DNA from: Paracyclopina nana
Taxonomy: Eukaryota > Arthropoda > Copepoda > Cyclopoida > Cyclopettidae
Reading direction: 5' to 3'
DNA length: 64,000 bases
Assembly: GCA_019096065.1 (NCBI GenBank)
Contig: JAGUCH010000005.1
Location: 3,720,001 to 3,784,000, forward strand
Part shown: positions 59,701 to 64,000 of the stretch, piece by piece
How positions within the stretch are numbered: position 1 is the first letter of the stretch
Layout of the letters: each line of letters begins with the position of its first letter
The notes under the pieces: generated by a model
What the model was told of the DNA's origin: nothing
Seen by the model: the letters and a program-made list of their open reading frames with translations, nothing else
Databases searched by the model: none
Translations under genes and position numbers: made by a program

Positions 59701-61621
59701 TTGCTGGCATTGTCGTCATATGCATTATCATATTTTTTGCGTTATGTAGCTACCACAGGTAATTATTCTCCCTCTTGATTTTTTGTGATTGGGCATTTTT
59801 TCATTTTAGCCTCTGCAGCTCTGCAGTGCAGAACATATTATTAGCAGTTATTAAAAACGCAATATTTTTCAGATGGAAGCTGGGCCGTGAGAAACTCAAG
59901 TACAAGAAGATTTTAGAGACATTTCACATGGGTGATCCGAAAGGCTTGATGGAGCTGAAAAAGGAGATTTTGCTCAATCATGGCATCCCACTGAACGATG
60001 TCAATTTGGATGAATGTGGAAGTTTGATCAACGAAGACATGGGGCAATTTCAGCAGCCTAAAAATGCTCACATGCTTCCGTATGACGCCAAAAAGTGGGA
60101 GATCCCCTATGAGAGACTAACTTTTCAAGAGCCGCTTGGTGAGGGCCAATTCGGAGTGGTGAAAAAGGCCAAGTTGGACCAAAAAAGTGGCGGAGGGCAA
60201 AAAGTGACAGTCGCAGTCAAGATGCTTAAGCCCACGCCAAGCTTGAGCGAGATAAAAAACCTCATGTCTGAGATCAAAATCATGATACATTTGGGCCGAA
60301 ACGAGAATATTGTCAATGTTCTCGGGGCCTGCACGACCCAACTGGAGAGGCAAGAGCTCTATGTTGTGGTCGAGTATTGCGAACATGGGAGCATTCTTGA
60401 GGTGCTTAGAGGACACAAGCAGGCTTTCAGGTAAAGAGCAATTTGTTTACGGAGAAAAGTAATTATGCTAAGTGAAAAGCAAACATTGTCATTTAGGCGC
60501 AAAACGCTCAAAATGCAAAGGGAATTAAGCAGGGCCTCGTTGAAGCCGACGAGCACTAAGCCGCGAACGACTTCAACTTCGTCGGGTCATTTCAATTTTA
60601 ATGGAAGCATCAAGGAAGAAGACGAGGATGAAGGCTCCAAAGAGGAGAACAGTGAAGACCCTTATTCCTCACTTCGAAGGCTCTCTTCTCCTGGGAGACG
60701 AGACGTGCTTTCTGACGTTGAGGCCGTTTACTATCGGTCTATGAATAAGAGGTCTCCCGCTTCAGCTCATATTAGGCAGAGAACTGAGACAATAAGGGAG
60801 TCTATCACGTTGACCATTAACAAGCTCATCTCTTGGTCAGAGCAAATTGCTAATGGCATGGACTATTTATCATCTAAAAATGTTGTGCATGGAGATTTGG
60901 CTTGCAGGTGAGCACCGATATTTTGAAATCTAGAGAAGAAAACAAGAGCTCCATGTATTTTTTCAGGAATATCCTGCTGGCCAGAGATAATGTGGTGAAA
61001 ATCAGTGATTTTGGCTTAGCAAAGTATGTGGAATACAAAGACTACTACAAAAATGAGAAAAAGCAGGTGCCTTTACCCATGAAATGGCTCTCTTTGGAAA
61101 CATTGGAGACAGGAAAATACACCTGTCTCTCAGATGTATGGTCCTATGGTGTGGTGCTGTGGGAAATATTCTCCTTGGGAGAAACTCCTTACCCGGAGGT
61201 GCCAATTCAAGAAATTCGGGATAGAGTCATCAACGGGCTACGTTTGGGCAGGCCTGAACACATCCTGGATCCGATTTATGATTTGATGATCAGCTGTCAA
61301 CATCCTGATCCTGAATTAAGGCCAAGATTCTCTAACCTTGTTGCCATGATGAGGGCCATTGGCAATGATTTCAGGTTTGGGCGAATAGCAACTCCGCTGC
61401 CAGCTCAGCCCAGATCAGCATTTGCCAACAGCCTCTATTTCAACAGTGACTCGAGCTCTGTTGTTTCAGGTCCAACTTCAGCCAGACCTGAAGAAGGTCA
61501 AGATGGCTACCTCATACCTTCCACACCCCAAATTCCACCTAATTACTACTTGAAATTAGAGCAGAAGCATTTCAATCCCAATTACCATGAAAACGCTACA
61601 GAACCAGAGGCTGGAGTGTAA
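56721..61621 (+). CDS. VEGFR/PDGFR (PVR)-like receptor tyrosine kinase 2 (7 exons, 1,408 aa)
   Basis: A tandem relative of the preceding receptor. Exons are 56721-56964, 57023-58304, 58367-58927, 59243-59758, 59873-60430, 60497-60907 and 60967-61621; the acceptor of exon 4 could instead be at 59254. A signal peptide (MLKSFTILLLLSSMRTHPVKS) leads seven Ig-like domains. The fourth lacks cysteines and the fifth is irregular and Cys-rich. The TM is near 840-865. The kinase has GEGQFGVV (~955), VAVKMLK (~981), an acidic/Ser-rich insert (~1055-1165), HGDLACRN (~1183, again without the HRD Arg), SDFGLAK (~1205) and an activation loop YVEYKDYYKNEKK. The tail holds GYLIP. Intron positions differ from the upstream paralogue, so the duplication is old. 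Only 246 bp separate the two genes. Confidence 0.92.
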
Positions 61622-61625
61622 TAAA
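61620..61625 (+). terminator. Poly(A) signal overlapping the stop codon of receptor kinase 2
   Basis: The stop TAA (61619-61621) shares two bases with an AATAAA. If used, the 3' UTR would be only 15-30 bases long. Confidence 0.5.
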
Positions 61626-62618
61626 ACTGCTCATTTTGATTTCGCTCTTTCTTAAATGTACAGGATAATTTGGCTTGGACATTGTAGGCATTAGCAGAGG
61701 AAATCGGTATTTATAGGGGCATTGGTTACGAGAAAAGTAACCCTCAAATATAATTTAGAAAGTAGATGCAAAGGGCGAGCCAAAGGGAAAAAAATCAAAA
61801 CTATAGGCAACTTCAAATAAACAGAAACATAGCACAAATTAATGCTACATTTTCTATTTTTTGCTGGGACACACTTTAGTTGAGGATTGCCCATGAAGAA
61901 CATAATGTTTATGACTGCCTCTAGACAAAGACACAATATGAATGAGATGGGCCTGAAAAATGACAGGGATAAAGACTGATGCAGCCTACCTTCATTGTGC
62001 GCGTTGAGAATAAGAGCAGAAGCTTTATATTCCAAGCGGTTATCCCGGCTTGGATGATTTTCACGGCCAGCGTCTTTTCGTATGCAAAGTGAAAATCCTC
62101 GTATACGCCGTAAGACGTGCAAAGGCAGATTCTTCTATATTACCATGCACGAAAAAGACACACACACACACTTGGCTATCCGAGGCCTAGAATGCACTAC
62201 GTTCAGCAGAGGACTGATCGGAATCGCGTGGCCTGCTCAGTTTCGCTTTTTGAGACAAGTAAACAATCACAAGAATGCCAATTACGAAATGTGCCGAATT
62301 TTGGCAAAAAACGCCATCATGAGCAGAATTTGGCAAAATTGCGATTTTCTCGAAATGTTGAAGGAACTACGACATAACGCTATTATGAATTGAGTATTCC
62401 CACATTTTTGCTCTTTTTTCCAGGAATTAAAAGCGCCGGTCTTCCCCAAGCGCGTAAGTGAATCATATATTTAAGCCGCGTGGACTATTTCAGTCTTGTA
62501 GAGTGACCTTAGGAGCAAGTTGAAAAACCACCTAAAGGTTTCTGAGAACGGTTAGTTTCGCGTCTAAGGAGACTCTTATTAGAGCTCGTCGTTTTGCTCA
62601 AAGTGGAAAAGTTTTCTC
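61626..62618. other. Intergenic region with (AC)n microsatellite
   Basis: It contains an (AC)7 run at 62158-62171 and a locally duplicated phrase around GAATTTTGGCAAAA (62296 and 62321). No coding exon was found, and the promoter of the last gene should be here. Confidence 0.5.
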
Positions 62619-64000
62619 ATGGAGGCTGCAGCAGATTCGAGGACACGGACAGCAGCAGCTGGTCGAGTGTTTTTTGCTCGTTTTGCAACCTCTGCCATCA
62701 TCATTGCCACAGTTTTAAGGTGGTGCTCATCTGCAAGAGTCTTTTAGCAATCAAGATTTATTTAATTTTTTTTGTATAACTAAGAATCTTTACTGAGAAT
62801 ACTTTTTTTGGGCTGAGTTATTTAATCCTTAATGATGAGCACCCCCTTAGGCCGTCATCAGCTGCCTCTTTAACGTCACATCCAACCTCAACAACAAGAG
62901 AAGGTCGAAATGGATTTTGGCCTCCATTTATCTTTCTGCCAGTTGTGGCAGCTTCTAGTTCGAGTGGATTATACTATGATAATTATCGATACCGTCAGCC
63001 CATATGGCAACAAGGAAGCGAAATAGAGGCTCCAGAAACTATAAGCAGTGGGCCAAAGGACCTTGAGGCCAATGCGAGGATTTCCGAGGCCGATGAAATT
63101 GAGCTAGAATCGAGGCTGGGAAATGTGGACATTATCGACAACAGCTTTGCTCGACAGTCAAATACATCTATAGGTAAAAACACAATGTGAGGCTTTCCTC
63201 TTGTCTGCTTTTGGCAGCACTACGTTTATGCAAAGCCAACTAAGGAGGCGCCTCTATAAATATCCCATTATTTTCATTGCCAGCTTGGATTGATGGCTAA
63301 TAGTACATGCACTGTGGCCTTATACACAAAAGTCATGAAGAGGAGAAGCATGTGTTCTGGCTTTTAATTATACAACCTCTTTTGAGGGGAGAGATCAAAG
63401 CAAACTTCCGTTCAGCATCTGTCGATAAGACAAATAAGATATGCTGCAAATAATGCAATCTGGAAACTTTCCCCGCCTCATAAAAGTATTCCTTCTTTTG
63501 GCCGCAGCAAATACGTTTTCCCTCAATTTTCCTTCGAAAAGAGGCCTAGCCATAAAAGAACGATTATCTGTCTAGAGCCATAGATAGGCATTTTAACCGC
63601 AAGCACTGAATTGTGATAGCACTTTCCTTGCGCTGATGAGTTGTTTGTTCAACAGAGCATTTCATCATCATAGTCTTCGCTTTTATCAGGCAAACACTCA
63701 TCACACTTGGATTTTCTTTCAGACGATTGCTGCTGGAAAGTGAAAGTGGCTTTTACTACCAATAACTTAAATGGAGCCTACAAATTGCACAAGTACATCT
63801 TTGGATACTACACGATGGAGCCAGGCCTCGTAAATGGCAGAAATCATTATACGAGTGCTCATGGTGATGGAGCTTTCGCTTTGGCCTATTGTGGAGACTC
63901 TTGGTGGCTTCAATCAGCTGAAGTCAGAGGCGAATGCAAGGGTTGGGCTCATTCTGGATGGCAAGACAACCAGTGCGTGCATGATATTGACTATTCATGG
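62619..64000 (+). CDS. 5' part of an unrecognised membrane or secreted Cys/Trp-rich protein
   Basis: Exons 62619-62719, 62851-63173 and 63723 to the window end join in phase (2, then 1) and give 234 residues with no stop. The N-terminus has a basic patch followed by a hydrophobic stretch (VFFARFATSAIIIATVL), then a second one (FWPPFIFLPVVAA). This suits a signal anchor or signal peptide, but topology is unclear. Residues about 60-140 are acidic and helix-prone. The third exon starts with DDCCWKVKVAF and continues as a Cys/Trp/Tyr/Gly-rich module (NGAYKLHKY, YCGDSWWLQSAEVRGECKGW). Its pattern of N-G-x-Y, G-R-x-x-Y and a W-x-L/I strand resembles small beta-sandwich extracellular modules common in marine invertebrates; I cannot name the family. 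The first donor (GTGGTG) is weak. Confidence 0.6.
63174..63722 (+). other. Second intron of the last gene (549 bp)
   Basis: AT-rich. No repeat with defined ends or coding content was seen. The acceptor is strong (GGATTTTCTTTCAG ending at 63722). Confidence 0.55.

Overview
The window is nuclear DNA from a multicellular animal. Genes are split by many short GT-AG introns (mostly 50-130 bp), poly(A) signals follow stop codons, and the families are metazoan: an ABCA lipid transporter, an allatostatin-A-type receptor, tektin, EMAP-like and tau/MAP proteins, and seven-Ig receptor tyrosine kinases. The allatostatin-A receptor match points to a protostome. A Transib-like element fits an arthropod such as a crustacean, but I cannot name the species. 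All exon chains were built by hand from reading frame, splice sites and phase, and each complete chain sums to a multiple of three.

Layout. 1-1829: non-coding, with a degenerate tRNA-like head, a diverged inverted repeat and a Transib-like MITE (1056-1521). 1830-3510 (+): DDB2, UV-damage recognition. 4877-18163 (+): a 40-exon, about 3,164-residue ABCA12/13-like transporter with a huge first extracellular domain. 18267-19535 (-): a seven-exon gene of tiny exons, tentatively TEX47/BLUF-like. 20461-23222 (+): tektin-4, divergent from the previous gene. 24151-27798 (+): an allatostatin-A/galanin-type GPCR whose first intron carries a near-perfect 67-bp-arm hairpin. 27851-30481 (-): an intronless EMAP-like WD40 protein with an N-terminal Ala-Glu-Pro-Glu repeat, tail to tail with the GPCR. 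31008-37390 (-): a tau/MAP2/MAP4-like protein with a very long acidic seven-residue repeat and five microtubule-binding repeats.

37.4-51.7 kb is a 14-kb region without a clear gene. It holds a CpG-rich block (about 45.5-47.6 kb), a possible alternative first exon for the MAP gene (45508-45568, -), and a PIF/Harbinger-type MITE (47630-48041). 51820-56474 and 56721-61621 (+) are two tandem VEGFR/PDGFR (PVR)-like receptor tyrosine kinases. Both read HGD instead of HRD in the catalytic loop. 62619-64000 (+) is the 5' part of an unrecognised membrane or secreted Cys/Trp-rich protein that runs off the window.

The middle of the window (18-37 kb) groups cilium/microtubule-type genes (TEX47-like, tektin, EMAP-like, tau-like), though no co-regulation can be shown from sequence. 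The points I would check first are the Transib-like MITE with a RAG-type heptamer end, the intronic foldback, the acidic repeats shared in style by two adjacent microtubule-binding proteins, the possible myristoylation signal on the EMAP-like protein, the CpG-rich block with its possible distal MAP exon, and the orphan gene at the right edge.
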